A stretch of 64,000 nucleotides of DNA from Lachnospiraceae bacterium. Lineage in GTDB: Bacteria; Bacillota; Clostridia; Lachnospirales; Lachnospiraceae. The translations under genes were made by a program, and so were the position numbers. How positions within the stretch are numbered: the first letter of the stretch is position 1; every line of letters begins with the position of its first letter. The notes below the pieces were generated by a model, which saw only the letters and a list, made by a program, of their open reading frames with translations, made no database searches and was not told where the DNA came from. Positions 8,157 to 17,743 of the stretch are shown here, piece by piece. Location: assembly GCA_017397645.1 (NCBI GenBank), contig JAFQIE010000014.1, positions 1 through 64,000 of the forward strand, read 5' to 3'.

Positions 8157-10359
8157 GGTCCCTCCTTCTTTGAATCAGCTTCATGATAATCAGTCCTACA
8201 ATACCAAACAGTGAAATAATCTCCGCAATCCGATATAAGGCAAGCCCATTATAAGCAATTTCCAGTTTTCCTTCAAATCCGGCAGGAATGTTAACCCGAA
8301 GATCACCGTGGGCGCCAAAATGTTCGGAAATATAGGGCTCTTCCCCAACAGATATGTCTTTGCCCGATAAATCATTTCCCTGCAATGTCTTAACCCGATA
8401 TCCCGGATAAGCGATTAAGGGCAACTCCAACCAACCTTCTTCTGTACCCCTGTTGGACACCTGCAGTTCTATCTTCGTACCCTCTTTCTGATAGTCCTGC
8501 CACTGTACTTCTTGTGAAGCCACAGGCTCATGGTAGGAATAATCAGACACTTTTGTTCCTTCCAGCAAATACTCTCCATTAAACACGGCGGTCGTACCCA
8601 AATTTTCTGCAGTATGCAGATAAGTAGCCGGTGTCTGATAGATAATATCATTGATATGGAACACAGCAGTTACCAAAGCAACCGTTCCAAAGAAAATTGT
8701 AATACTACGCCTTACCCTCGTTTCCTTTTCCCGAAGGACGAAGAATACGCCAAAGAAGGCACAGAGTACACTGGCTGCTGCCATCATGCGCGTGGGGATT
8801 TGGATGGAACCCAAGACCCTGCCCAATACCGGCACCTTTAACAAAGCATCCCAAGGGAAATAGCGAGTACTCATAAACATAGTAACCGCCACGCCTAAAA
8901 CCAACACCAGACAAGTAAGCGTAGCACCCTTTGGTTTCTTCCATGTGGCCAGGAAACAAACCAGCATCATCAGACACGCCGCACCAATCTGGATGGGTTC
9001 ACAATTATACATTCCGGTCTGAAAACCACCCATATAGGGTACCAGTTGAAAAACTCCTGCGAGCTCAGTTCCCCTGATTTGCAAGTCCATCGCTGTAATA
9101 GAGGTAAAATGATAGCCACCCTGTACCATGGTCTGTAGTATAGGAACCCAGAACCATGCGTTGAGGAGCAAAGTCAAGCCAATACCTTCTAACAACTGCA
9201 AAACCGTGCCCTTGCGGAAAGTCCTTTTCCAGCAGATAAGACACACAAATCCTGCGCAGATTCCCGCGATGGCAGTGGAAATCAGATGACTTTGCAACAG
9301 ACAGGTAAATCCTGCCACAAGATAGTATTTATAAGAGGTGTATTCCTCCTTCGTTTCCTCTTCATGAAGCAATAAATAAATGCCGCAAACCACCAACGGG
9401 AAAAAGGTCATTCCCATACACTCCCCAATGGCGCCTCTGTTATAGAAATTATAAATCCGGTAGGGCGCCAGCATATAAATCACCGTACCGAACAATGCTG
9501 CTAAAGGTGTCTTCACGCACTTCTTGAAACAAAAATGTGTTATCAAAGCAGTCGCTATCTGCAAGCCAATGACCAGCATCCGATAGGTTTCCATCATAGA
9601 AAAACCACAAATGCGAAGAAGTGCCGACGGCAACAGGAATAAATCCCCATAGAACATAGACACCTGATATCCATGATCAAACATCCAATAATCCTGCACC
9701 CTGATAGGGAACTGTTCCATATGCAGCAGACTGTGTTTCAGGCCCTCAATCCGCATCAAATGAAAAGGGGTGTCCCCCTTGATACCCATTGCGTCAGATA
9801 AAAGTGGTGCGGACGCAATCAAAACGCATCCCATCAACACCCATACGACCACCTGTTGGGGGATAGATATTTTTTTCTCCTGCACCAATTTGTAAAAATG
9901 CAAAAATAAATTGATTCCTACGGAACACAAAAGCGTAAGGACTGCCAACATAAAGAATCCCAGATTGGTCCGGATAATCTGTAGACCTATAATCTCTGCC
10001 TGCGGTGAGCCATCTTCCAGGCGGCCGCCCAATTGCAGCACTTCATGGGACGTTGTCACGTAGAATTCATAGCAAAGTTCCTTCTGCCCTGCCCTCATAT
10101 TTACAGCGTTTTGAAGCAATCCGCGAAACTTGGTGGCAGACGCAGGAATCACACTAAACTCTATGTTACCACCCTGTGGAATTTCAGCCTCTACCATCAC
10201 CCGATAAACACCGGGCGCCGCAGCAAATTCTGCCACTGTCGCACTTTCCTTCAATTCCTTCCGGGTTACATCCGCAATCGTTTCCTGTGGTCGGAAGCAA
10301 CCAATACCTACAAACAGAAGAACGAAAAGGAGTTCAATTGCATAGAGTATCTTCTTCAT
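8140..10359 (-). CDS. PTPS-related (YfhO/GT-C-like) membrane protein, paralog 2
   Basis: A 739-aa protein: N-terminal membrane anchor, a small beta-rich extracytoplasmic domain, about 12 helices and a C-terminal extracytoplasmic domain closed by a last helix (LYRIAEIISLFGIVGLIIMK). The segment TPFHLMRIEGLKHSLLHMEQ followed by FPIRVQDYW and APYRIYNFYNRGAIGE is the signature of the family annotated as 6-pyruvoyl-tetrahydropterin synthase related, which resembles GT-C membrane glycosyltransferases; no pterin chemistry is implied. The start at 10359 (MKKIL) is chosen over one 75 nt upstream because GGAGGGAGAGCG precedes it and it forms an ATGA overlap with the upstream gene's stop. Probably handles a lipid-linked glycan or envelope polymer; this is inference. 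Confidence 0.82.
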   Translation of the reverse strand: MKKILYAIELLFVLLFVGIGCFRPQETIADVTRKELKESATVAEFAAAPGVYRVMVEAEIPQGGNIEFSVIPASATKFRGLLQNAVNMRAGQKELCYEFYVTTSHEVLQLGGRLEDGSPQAEIIGLQIIRTNLGFFMLAVLTLLCSVGINLFLHFYKLVQEKKISIPQQVVVWVLMGCVLIASAPLLSDAMGIKGDTPFHLMRIEGLKHSLLHMEQFPIRVQDYWMFDHGYQVSMFYGDLFLLPSALLRICGFSMMETYRMLVIGLQIATALITHFCFKKCVKTPLAALFGTVIYMLAPYRIYNFYNRGAIGECMGMTFFPLVVCGIYLLLHEEETKEEYTSYKYYLVAGFTCLLQSHLISTAIAGICAGFVCLICWKRTFRKGTVLQLLEGIGLTLLLNAWFWVPILQTMVQGGYHFTSITAMDLQIRGTELAGVFQLVPYMGGFQTGMYNCEPIQIGAACLMMLVCFLATWKKPKGATLTCLVLVLGVAVTMFMSTRYFPWDALLKVPVLGRVLGSIQIPTRMMAAASVLCAFFGVFFVLREKETRVRRSITIFFGTVALVTAVFHINDIIYQTPATYLHTAENLGTTAVFNGEYLLEGTKVSDYSYHEPVASQEVQWQDYQKEGTKIELQVSNRGTEEGWLELPLIAYPGYRVKTLQGNDLSGKDISVGEEPYISEHFGAHGDLRVNIPAGFEGKLEIAYNGLALYRIAEIISLFGIVGLIIMKLIQRRRDHGTDC

Positions 10360-12593
10360 CGCTCTCCCTCCTTCACTTTGTAAACCACAAAGCCAATTGC
10401 TGTTAAAAGGGAAATCACTTCCGCAATCCGCCAATAAATGGGTGGCACAAAACGCACCACAAAAGTACCTACGTACCCTTCCGGCAAAAGGATTCTCACC
10501 TGACGTCGCTCATTGGAGGTCATTTCCAACTGCAGTCCGGATTCGTCCTTACACTGATATCCCCGATAATGCACCAAAGGTACATCCACATAGCCCTCCT
10601 GCGTCGACTTATTTGCACAGGTTATTTCCATACGCAGAGAACCCTTCACCCAACTTTGTATTTCTACCTCTTCGGCTGCAACCGGATTCTCGTAGGTATA
10701 CTCCAACGGATTCATGCCATCTATCAGGTATTCTCCACCGGCCACATAACCGGCTCCCATACCCTTTTCATGATAAACATGGAATGTACCTGCTCCGTCC
10801 AACACATGCTCAGACATATAACAGGTGGAGGTAAGTACGCTAAACAGCACCACTCCAAGTCCTACATGGACGAGTGTATTCCATCCCTTTTGCTCGAAAA
10901 ACCACAACGCTGTGCCAAATACCACAACTAAAAGCACAGTGGCCCATCCAAGCACCCGGGTAGGAAACTGCAGACTGCTGACTAGTGCCGCAAATACCTG
11001 TCCCATTTCCTGCAAATGATCCCAAGGGAAAACATTCAAACTCATAATCAGCAGAACAACGCCTAAAACCGCTGCCACTTTTCCCAGCCCAATTTGCTTT
11101 TTCTCTTTGTAGTCAGCGGAAAAACCATTGAACCAAAGAACCAAAAATACAGCAAGTCCAACCAAAAGCACAAAGCCCACACCTACCGGATAGGTGAACT
11201 GGGCTCCATTGTCGCCAAGAGGTGTTTTGCTTCCTCTCTGCCAAAAATGGAAAAACATATGGGACAATGTCAAACCGGTGTTTTGAATGGTTCTGGCTGC
11301 CAGGTTTTTGATATGTATATTCTGCGTCAAATAGTAGTCCAAACAGGGAATCAAAAACCATAAACTTAATAGAACTGCAACTGCCGCACCCTTAAACAAT
11401 TCCCAAAAAACATGTTTTTGAAACACTTTCTTTATAAATATGAGGAGGATTACCACCGTCAGCAATAATGCCACCTCACAAGTGAGGATATGGGTCTGCA
11501 TCAGCCCTGCATATCCTATTGCCAGCGCGATCCAAGCGGTTTTATATCCTTTTTCTTCCGGGTTTTCCCCAAACACACGAAAATACCCGTACACAATCAA
11601 CGGGAAGAATAACAGGGCAATTCCTTCACCCACATCCCCGGTCTGATACAGTTTATAGATACGATACGTAGACAAGGTGTAAAGCGCACTGCACGCAAGT
11701 CCCACCTTGAAACTGCCAAAGATTTTTTCAAAACAACGATACGCCACAATCGCCGTGGCAAGATTTAGCACCACAAAAAACACATGGCTTGCCGTCACAA
11801 CCGTGAATCCCAGCAAACGTAGCAGTGCAGGAAACAGCAAAAAAAGATTGCAATAGAAGATAGAACAAGCGTACCCTTGTCCATAGAGCCACTCCGGATC
11901 GATTCTCACTGGGATCTGTCCGCTTGCCAAACCATCTTTCACGCCCTCAATCCGCATATAGTGGAACATCAAATCAATAGAATTCAGGGCACCGTCCGCC
12001 AATTGGAAGAAGGAAGAAAACAACGTAATCAAACCAATACCCCAAAGAACGATTTTTTTCTCTCTGGAAAGGCTCTCCCTCCACACATAATGGTACGTGA
12101 TACCCAAATATACCAACACTCCACAAGCAACAAAAATGGCCAAAAGCTGCGTCCACATGTGATGGGTTTCTGTGAACCTCACTCCTTGAATCTGTAAAGC
12201 ACCGCTCCCTTTGTAGAACCCGATGACCTCCATTTGTTCTGTGGGCTCGTAGAGCCATACCATAAAGTCTGTGGAGGATTTGGTCTTGTAAAGCGTTTCC
12301 CCGTTACTCTTTAGTCCACCCGTAAATACCGTGTTGTCACGCAAATAGATGTCTGCAATATAATCGTTTTCCGCGGTATAAAAAACCTCTACCCGGTAGG
12401 TACCAAATCCAAGGAAAATTCCGTCAAACAGCACATTCTCACCTGCTGAAAACGCCTCTGTTTTCAGCGCCGATTGGTCTACAAAACGGGTCTCTTTAGG
12501 CAAGCATAATTGCAAAACACAAAAAAAAGACAGCACAAGGAACAGTCCTATCGCAATCATAGATATCTGTTTCCTTCCTCTGTCTTTTTTCAT
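10356..12593 (-). CDS. PTPS-related (YfhO/GT-C-like) membrane protein, paralog 1
   Basis: A 745-aa multi-pass protein of the same family as 8140-10359 and 59422-61542. Shared marks are LMFHYMRIEGVKDGLASGQ then IPVRIDPEWLYGQGYACSIF, STYRIYKLYQTGDVGE, a short FPWDHLQEM loop, SLQFPTRVLG, and the C-terminal IYWRIAEVISLLTAIG. Only 2 nt separate its ATG from the ftsH stop, and its ribosome binding site GGAGGAG lies inside the ftsH tail, so it is co-transcribed with the ftsH operon. Followed by an ATGA overlap with paralog 2. Role unknown; an envelope glycan or lipid-linked sugar step is the likeliest reading from fold and neighbours. Confidence 0.82.
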   Translation of the reverse strand: MKKDRGRKQISMIAIGLFLVLSFFCVLQLCLPKETRFVDQSALKTEAFSAGENVLFDGIFLGFGTYRVEVFYTAENDYIADIYLRDNTVFTGGLKSNGETLYKTKSSTDFMVWLYEPTEQMEVIGFYKGSGALQIQGVRFTETHHMWTQLLAIFVACGVLVYLGITYHYVWRESLSREKKIVLWGIGLITLFSSFFQLADGALNSIDLMFHYMRIEGVKDGLASGQIPVRIDPEWLYGQGYACSIFYCNLFLLFPALLRLLGFTVVTASHVFFVVLNLATAIVAYRCFEKIFGSFKVGLACSALYTLSTYRIYKLYQTGDVGEGIALLFFPLIVYGYFRVFGENPEEKGYKTAWIALAIGYAGLMQTHILTCEVALLLTVVILLIFIKKVFQKHVFWELFKGAAVAVLLSLWFLIPCLDYYLTQNIHIKNLAARTIQNTGLTLSHMFFHFWQRGSKTPLGDNGAQFTYPVGVGFVLLVGLAVFLVLWFNGFSADYKEKKQIGLGKVAAVLGVVLLIMSLNVFPWDHLQEMGQVFAALVSSLQFPTRVLGWATVLLVVVFGTALWFFEQKGWNTLVHVGLGVVLFSVLTSTCYMSEHVLDGAGTFHVYHEKGMGAGYVAGGEYLIDGMNPLEYTYENPVAAEEVEIQSWVKGSLRMEITCANKSTQEGYVDVPLVHYRGYQCKDESGLQLEMTSNERRQVRILLPEGYVGTFVVRFVPPIYWRIAEVISLLTAIGFVVYKVKEGER

Positions 12594-12595
12594 TC

Positions 12596-14410
12596 TTAAT
12601 TCTCCTCCGCGAAAAGAGCCTCAAACTCTTCTCTGGAAATCTTCTCTTTCTCTAACAGTAGCTGTGCGCAGGCATGCAAAACCTTCTCATTTTCTTTGAT
12701 AACTGCTTTTGCCTTATTGTAACACTCGTCAATAATTGCCTTTACCTCTTTGTCGATTTCTCCGGAAATGGCTTCACTATGAGATTTTGCGTGTGCCAAA
12801 TCTCTTCCGATGAACACTTCTTCGTCTCCATCATCGTAACAGATTACGCCAATATTCTCGGACATACCGAATCTGGTGACCATACTTCTGGCCACCTTAG
12901 TGGCTCTCTTAATATCGCTGGAAGCCCCGGTGGTAATATCACCAAAAATCATGTCCTCCGCAATACGACCACCCAGAGATACCATAATATCCTGCATCAT
13001 TCTGCTCTTAGTAGCGAACATGTCATCCCGCTCGGGCAAAGGCATGGTGTAACCTGCCGCACCGACACCTGTGGGTATGATGGATACTGTATACACAGGA
13101 CCCACATCCGGCAACACATGGAATAGAATTGCATGACCCGCTTCGTGGTATGCCGTAATCTTCTTTTCTTTTTCGGAAATGATACGGCTCTTTTTCTCGG
13201 CACCAATGCCCACCTTGATAAAGGATTTTTTGATATCCTCCTGGGTCAGATAGGCTCTTTCGTCCTTGGCTGCCTGAATCGCCGCTTCATTCATCAAGTT
13301 TTCCAGATCCGCTCCGGTAAACCCGGCCGTTGTCTGCGCCACCTGCTTTAAGTCCACATCATCTGCCAGCGGTTTATTCTTGGCATGTATTTTGAGAATA
13401 TCCTCTCTGCCGGAAACATCCGGTGTCCCCACACCAATCTTACGGTCAAATCGTCCGGGACGAAGGATTGCCGGGTCCAAAATATCCACACGGTTAGTGG
13501 CTGCCAAAACTATGATTCCCTCATTTACGCCAAAGCCGTCCATTTCTACCAGCAACTGGTTTAATGTCTGCTCTCTTTCATCATGTCCGCCACCCATACC
13601 GGTGCCACGGCGTCTTGCCACCGCGTCAATCTCATCAATGAATACGATACAAGGCGCATGTTTTTTGGCATCTTCAAAAAGGTCACGCACACGGGAAGCG
13701 CCCACACCCACAAACATTTCCACAAAATCCGAACCGGAAATACTAAAGAAAGGTACACCAGCCTCCCCTGCAATGGCCTTGGCAAGTAAGGTTTTACCTG
13801 TTCCGGGCGGTCCCTCCAAAAGCACACCCTTAGGAATCCTTGCCCCCACCTTAGTATACTTTCCGGGTGCCTTTAGGAAATCTACGATTTCTTCCAGATC
13901 TTCTTTTTCTTCCTTTAATCCGGCAACATCCGCGAAAGTAATGGCCTTGTCTCCCATGGACATCTTAGCCCGGCTCTTGCCGAAATTCATCATTTTTCCA
14001 TTGTTGCCGCCACCGGCTCTGCCACTCAAAATAGAGAACAGGATGACACCCGCCACCAGCATAAACAGCATGGGCAAAAAGGTAGAAAGCCACCAGCTTT
14101 CCCTGGGAACATCCGTAACCAAAGGATCAAATCCATACTCTCGCACAAGCGTCTCCGCCGCCTTGATGTCAGTCACATAGAGTTTTTTCAAATGTCCTCC
14201 GGTCAACTCGATCATCAAATATCCGGTGGGCACCTCTTTGTTCTGGTTTACCGTTATCTCTACAACCTTCTTGGCTTCCAGATCGGTAATCAGCTGCTGC
14301 TTCGTATATCTTTCATCCACCTTGCCAAAAGATGATGCAAAGGTGATGAATGCCAATAACAGCAACATAAATATAAAAATCGGGTTAAACCCACTCCGTC
14401 TTTGCTTCAC
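12596..14410 (-). CDS. ftsH: ATP-dependent zinc metalloprotease FtsH
   Basis: A 604-aa membrane-bound AAA+ protease that degrades misplaced membrane proteins and regulators. Two N-terminal transmembrane segments flank a ~75-residue extracytoplasmic domain; the AAA module has Walker A GPPGTGKT (about 200-207), Walker [12 protein letters not shown], and the second region of homology with RPGRFDRKI. The zinc site HEAGH is at about 422-426. GTG at 14410 is preferred to TTG at 14413 since AGGAGG is 8 nt before it. The position after tilS and hpt matches the Bacillus arrangement; downstream, three PTPS-related membrane proteins follow without a gap, which is not the Bacillus layout. Confidence 0.97.
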   Translation of the reverse strand: MKQRRSGFNPIFIFMLLLLAFITFASSFGKVDERYTKQQLITDLEAKKVVEITVNQNKEVPTGYLMIELTGGHLKKLYVTDIKAAETLVREYGFDPLVTDVPRESWWLSTFLPMLFMLVAGVILFSILSGRAGGGNNGKMMNFGKSRAKMSMGDKAITFADVAGLKEEKEDLEEIVDFLKAPGKYTKVGARIPKGVLLEGPPGTGKTLLAKAIAGEAGVPFFSISGSDFVEMFVGVGASRVRDLFEDAKKHAPCIVFIDEIDAVARRRGTGMGGGHDEREQTLNQLLVEMDGFGVNEGIIVLAATNRVDILDPAILRPGRFDRKIGVGTPDVSGREDILKIHAKNKPLADDVDLKQVAQTTAGFTGADLENLMNEAAIQAAKDERAYLTQEDIKKSFIKVGIGAEKKSRIISEKEKKITAYHEAGHAILFHVLPDVGPVYTVSIIPTGVGAAGYTMPLPERDDMFATKSRMMQDIMVSLGGRIAEDMIFGDITTGASSDIKRATKVARSMVTRFGMSENIGVICYDDGDEEVFIGRDLAHAKSHSEAISGEIDKEVKAIIDECYNKAKAVIKENEKVLHACAQLLLEKEKISREEFEALFAEEN

Positions 14411-14422
14411 CAAAAAAGCCTC

Positions 14423-14950
14423 CTATTCCACGAATTCTACCACACCGATATAGGGCAGATTACGATATCTCTGGTCATAGTCCAAACCATAACCAACCAC
14501 GAATTCATCAGGAATCTGGAATCCCGTATAATCCACGGGCACCTGAATCACGCGTCTGGATGGTTTATCCAGCAAAGTACACAGGCGCAGGGATTTCGGT
14601 CCTCTGTCATGCAACATTTCCAGAAGATAGCTTAATGTTCTTCCGCTGTCCACGATATCCTCTACAACAATAACATCCTTGCCGCGGATGGACTCATCCA
14701 AATCCTTCACGATTTTTACAATTCCACTGGATTTGGTATCTCCGCCATAGCTGGATACAGACATAAAATCAAAAGTTACCGGCACACTGATTCTCTTTGC
14801 CAACTCGCACATGAAAAAGCTGCCGCCCTTCAAAATGCAAATCAAATGAACCTCCTTACCGGCATAATCTTTGCTGATTTGCTCTCCCAACTCCTGAATT
14901 CTGTCGTCTACTTCCTTCTCTGTCAAAAGTACCTTAATCTGCTCAGCCAT
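14423..14950 (-). CDS. hpt: Hypoxanthine phosphoribosyltransferase
   Basis: A 175-aa cytosolic purine-salvage enzyme that makes IMP/GMP from hypoxanthine/guanine and PRPP. The PRPP-binding loop VIVVEDIVDSGRTLSYLLEM is intact, as are the flexible-loop SSYGGDTKSSG segment and the C-terminal base-binding region GYGLDYDQRYRNLPYIG. The ATG at 14950 has GGAGGATAAA in front of it and is favoured over the 14983 start, which overlaps the tilS end. It lies between tilS (13 nt upstream) and ftsH (12 nt downstream), the classic Firmicute order in which TilS and HPRT jointly affect ftsH transcription in Bacillus. Confidence 0.97.
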   Translation of the reverse strand: MAEQIKVLLTEKEVDDRIQELGEQISKDYAGKEVHLICILKGGSFFMCELAKRISVPVTFDFMSVSSYGGDTKSSGIVKIVKDLDESIRGKDVIVVEDIVDSGRTLSYLLEMLHDRGPKSLRLCTLLDKPSRRVIQVPVDYTGFQIPDEFVVGYGLDYDQRYRNLPYIGVVEFVE

Positions 14951-14963
14951 TTTATCCTCCGTT

Positions 14964-16400
14964 TCACTGCATTTCGCAGTCATTTCTTATTAATTTTACC
15001 TCTAATATGGTATTTGTATTCTCAGTAACCTTAAATTCTTCACTGATTCGTCCGCCTACCACCCACAAGACATGTGAGCCGTCCGCCAGTATCGGGATTC
15101 TATCCCTTTCCTGCTTAGGTATTTTCTCATCTATCATATACTGTTTCAGGGTCTTATGTTTCATCTCCCCATCCGCATTCCTAATACAAAGAAAATCTCC
15201 CTCGCTCCGATGTCTTATTTCTAAAGATTGTATTATTTTACCACAATCCAACCATTTCGTATACCTATTCCGTGGAATTTCACCCGCTTCTTTCGCGTTA
15301 AATTTACGGATTTCCAAAGTTCCCAGCCCGGGCAACACAAAACTGCCTTCTGATAAATCCAAGTTTAAAGCTTGCTGCAAGTGACATTCTTCTTTTGATG
15401 ACAGGGTGTCAACTTCAAATACAATTTCTCCATAGCGGCGGCTTACCACAATGCCAAAGGGCAAGTGAATACTCCGATTCTCTTCCTTTTGTATCAAAGA
15501 CATCATATCCTTCACATGGATTTGTCCAATATCCTTACCCGTAGGAGAAAACTCCTTTGCCGCCGCAAACAAGACCCGTTTTTGGATAATCTCGGGATGT
15601 TGGGATAAACGGGAGCAATCCAACCGCCCTCTTCCCACGGATACCATCTGTATCGCACTTTCCGTCTGCTGTGAAAGGTATTCCTCGGCTTCCCTTAAAC
15701 TCTGCGCACTCTGCGCCACATGTTCTACCGCTCCCTGCACGATTTTCTCTTCTGCATAGGGTATAATATGATGACGAATCCGGTTTCTGGTGTAGTCATC
15801 GGAGTCATTGGTACTGTCCGTACACCAGGGAATTCCCCGGTCCGTAAGATAGCTTTCTATTTCTTCCCGCTCCAAACACAAAATAGGCCGGATGATGTAA
15901 TTGTCATCCTCTCCCTTTCGCATCGGTGACATACCTGCCAGCCCGCCGATGCCACTTCCCCGGAACAAGTGAAAAAGTACCGTCTCGGCGTTATCGTTTG
16001 TATTATGGGCCACCGCAATTTTTGTAGCCCCTTTTTCCTTTGCAATCTCATAAAAAGTTTCGTATCGTGCTTGCCTTCCGGCAGTTTCCGTAGAGACTTT
16101 TTTTGCTGCCGCAAGCCCGGGTACGTCCACCCGCCTGCACACGTAGGAAACCTCTGCCTTTTGACACAATTCCTCTACAAACTTGGCATCTTCTTCCGCT
16201 TCCGTCCGGATCCCGTGATGAATGTGGACGACTTGTATCTCAAAAGGCATCTTTTTTTGGTACTCCAGTAACAGAAATAAGAGGCAAACCGAGTCCGCCC
16301 CTCCGGATACCCCTACCACTACCTGTTCTCCGGGGTCTACCATATGATTCTCCTCCATAAAAGAGAATACCTTTTTTTCTGTTTTTTCCCAAATATTCAT
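14964..16400 (-). CDS. tilS: tRNA(Ile)-lysidine synthase
   Basis: A 478-aa enzyme that converts C34 of tRNA-Ile(CAU) to lysidine so that it reads AUA. The N-terminal PP-loop SGGADSVCLLFLL identifies the ATP-pyrophosphatase domain, followed by HIHHGIR and AHNTNDNAETVLFHLFRGSG, both family hallmarks; the C-terminal part (RSEGDFLCI...KTLKQYMIDEKIP...WVVGGRISEEFKV) is the tRNA-recognising TilS-C domain. ATG 16400 is chosen; a TTG at 16406 is possible and sits closer to the AGGAT site. It is 31 nt downstream of spoIIE. AUA decoding capacity is of side interest given the apparent ATA start at 26035. Confidence 0.96.
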   Translation of the reverse strand: MNIWEKTEKKVFSFMEENHMVDPGEQVVVGVSGGADSVCLLFLLLEYQKKMPFEIQVVHIHHGIRTEAEEDAKFVEELCQKAEVSYVCRRVDVPGLAAAKKVSTETAGRQARYETFYEIAKEKGATKIAVAHNTNDNAETVLFHLFRGSGIGGLAGMSPMRKGEDDNYIIRPILCLEREEIESYLTDRGIPWCTDSTNDSDDYTRNRIRHHIIPYAEEKIVQGAVEHVAQSAQSLREAEEYLSQQTESAIQMVSVGRGRLDCSRLSQHPEIIQKRVLFAAAKEFSPTGKDIGQIHVKDMMSLIQKEENRSIHLPFGIVVSRRYGEIVFEVDTLSSKEECHLQQALNLDLSEGSFVLPGLGTLEIRKFNAKEAGEIPRNRYTKWLDCGKIIQSLEIRHRSEGDFLCIRNADGEMKHKTLKQYMIDEKIPKQERDRIPILADGSHVLWVVGGRISEEFKVTENTNTILEVKLIRNDCEMQ

Positions 16401-16431
16401 ACACAAATGTTATCCTATCCGACAAAAAAAA

Positions 16432-17607
16432 TCAAGTATTCCAAAATCCAACTACACCAATTGTCATATCATCCGCCACTCTACCACGACTGCTACAGAT
16501 GGCCATCCCCATCAAATGCTCTGCCAAGTGCTTGGGGTTTAGTTCTCCTGCTGCCAAAATGGCGTTTTGGATTCCCCTCTCCTCTAAAGAACCTCCAAAG
16601 GCTTCCAGCACCCCGTCAGTCACCATAATAATGTAATCTCCATCCTGAAGCATAATGCTTTGCGCCTCCAACTTGGGCTGTTCAAAGCTTCCCAGCGGCA
16701 GGCTCTCCGATGCAAATACCTCAACCCTATTGTCACGTTTCAAAAAGGTAGGAGCACCGCCCAATTTTCTGATCTCTGCAATCCCTTTGTACAAATCCGC
16801 TTGACATACATCCAGCGTGGGGTGATTATTGTCTTCATCAAGAGCAAAAAGGCATCGGTTCACCATATGTATTGCCGTAGAAATATCGTATCCGGACTCC
16901 GCCATCTTTTCCATCAGATCCAAGACCCGTGCACTATCCTTACCCGCCGTCTCTCCGGAACCGGTCCCGTCGGATAGCATGGCCAGCAACTTTCCGTTTT
17001 CTGTTTCCACCACCGAATAATTATCACCGGATGACGTCTCTCCTTCTTTAACAGCGCGGGAGAAACCGGTCATCACATGAAATCCGGCCTCTTCTTCCAA
17101 TACAAAACCACGGGGTGAAGACTCCACCAAATACGGACTTATAGCGGATGGCAATAGTCGCTTGTCCAATATCACAGAAATCATATCCGCTACTTCATCC
17201 ACCGGAACAGTTCTATCGCGAGTGGTGTACATGGTAAGCGCAATGTCGTTTCGTCCGTCTTCCCTGGGCAGATAACAGGGACTCTCCACCACAATCCCTT
17301 CTTCTTCCATGTTCGAGACAAGTAGCTTTGCCTGCTTTTGCTCCATGGGTCTATATACCAGAACTTCACTTGCTACTTCAGTCATAACCTTAGCCATTTC
17401 CCGCATATTACTTCGTATAATTCTGCGGCTTTCCCCTAATCGTTCTTCTAAAAGCCGGGTTTGTCTGTCCTGCACCTTGGGTAGCATTTCCTTTTCATAA
17501 CTCTTAGCAAGAGCATAAAAGCTATCTGCGTATCGAAGTAATTTTTGCCGACACATCTCCGAAATCTGTATAGAGTACAATTCCATGTTTTCTTTTTGTT
17601 TCTTCAT
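16432..17607 (-). CDS. SpoIIE-type PP2C phosphatase lacking the membrane domain
   Basis: A 391-aa protein with no membrane segment. The first ~150 residues are helical and charged, corresponding to the regulatory/oligomerisation region of SpoIIE. The rest is the PP2C catalytic domain with its metal-binding acidic motifs: SGDNYSVVETENGKLLAMLS, DGTGSGETAGKDS, MVTDGVLEAFGG and ADDMTIGVV. In Bacillus SpoIIE is about 820 aa with ten N-terminal helices and dephosphorylates SpoIIAA to activate sigma-F at the septum. This protein has only the cytosolic part, and only 44 nt separate its start from its own promoter's -10 box. ATG 17607 has GGAGG 8 nt upstream. The slot between divIC and tilS supports orthology. 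Confidence 0.86.
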   Translation of the reverse strand: MKKQKENMELYSIQISEMCRQKLLRYADSFYALAKSYEKEMLPKVQDRQTRLLEERLGESRRIIRSNMREMAKVMTEVASEVLVYRPMEQKQAKLLVSNMEEEGIVVESPCYLPREDGRNDIALTMYTTRDRTVPVDEVADMISVILDKRLLPSAISPYLVESSPRGFVLEEEAGFHVMTGFSRAVKEGETSSGDNYSVVETENGKLLAMLSDGTGSGETAGKDSARVLDLMEKMAESGYDISTAIHMVNRCLFALDEDNNHPTLDVCQADLYKGIAEIRKLGGAPTFLKRDNRVEVFASESLPLGSFEQPKLEAQSIMLQDGDYIIMVTDGVLEAFGGSLEERGIQNAILAAGELNPKHLAEHLMGMAICSSRGRVADDMTIGVVGFWNT

Positions 17608-17650
17608 CGCTCCTACCTCCACCATTTTAAGCATTTTCATAATGACCTTC

Positions 17651-17683
17651 ATTATAAAAATTAGTCTCGGATTAATTTGTCAA
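17651..17683 (-). promoter_or_regulatory. spoIIE promoter with 21-bp spacing and possible Spo0A box
   Basis: On the minus strand TTGACA (17678-17683) and TATAAT (17651-17656), both perfect sigma-A hexamers, are separated by 21 bp instead of 17. The -35 overlaps TGTCAAA on the plus strand, one mismatch from the 0A-box TGTCGAA; a second near match (TGTCGCA on the minus strand) lies at about 17709-17715. The Bacillus spoIIE promoter is known for a similar over-long spacer activated by Spo0A-P. Confidence 0.7.
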
Positions 17684-17714
17684 ATTCCGTGGAGCGTTCC
17701 GATAAGTTTTGCGA

Positions 17715-17742
17715 CAAAAAAAGCGGCGGAGAATCTCCGCCA
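17715..17742 (-). terminator. Terminator after divIC
   Basis: Minus strand: GGCGGAG-ATT-CTCCGCC stem followed by GCTTTTTTT directly after the divIC stop codon. It separates the rqcP-divIC unit from spoIIE, which then has its own promoter. Confidence 0.88.
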
Positions 17743-17743
17743 C

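Noticed and set aside
13380-14180. Open plus-strand frame of 266 codons
   Set aside because: It is the antisense of ftsH, with composition dictated by the FtsH codons; no ribosome site or recognisable domain.
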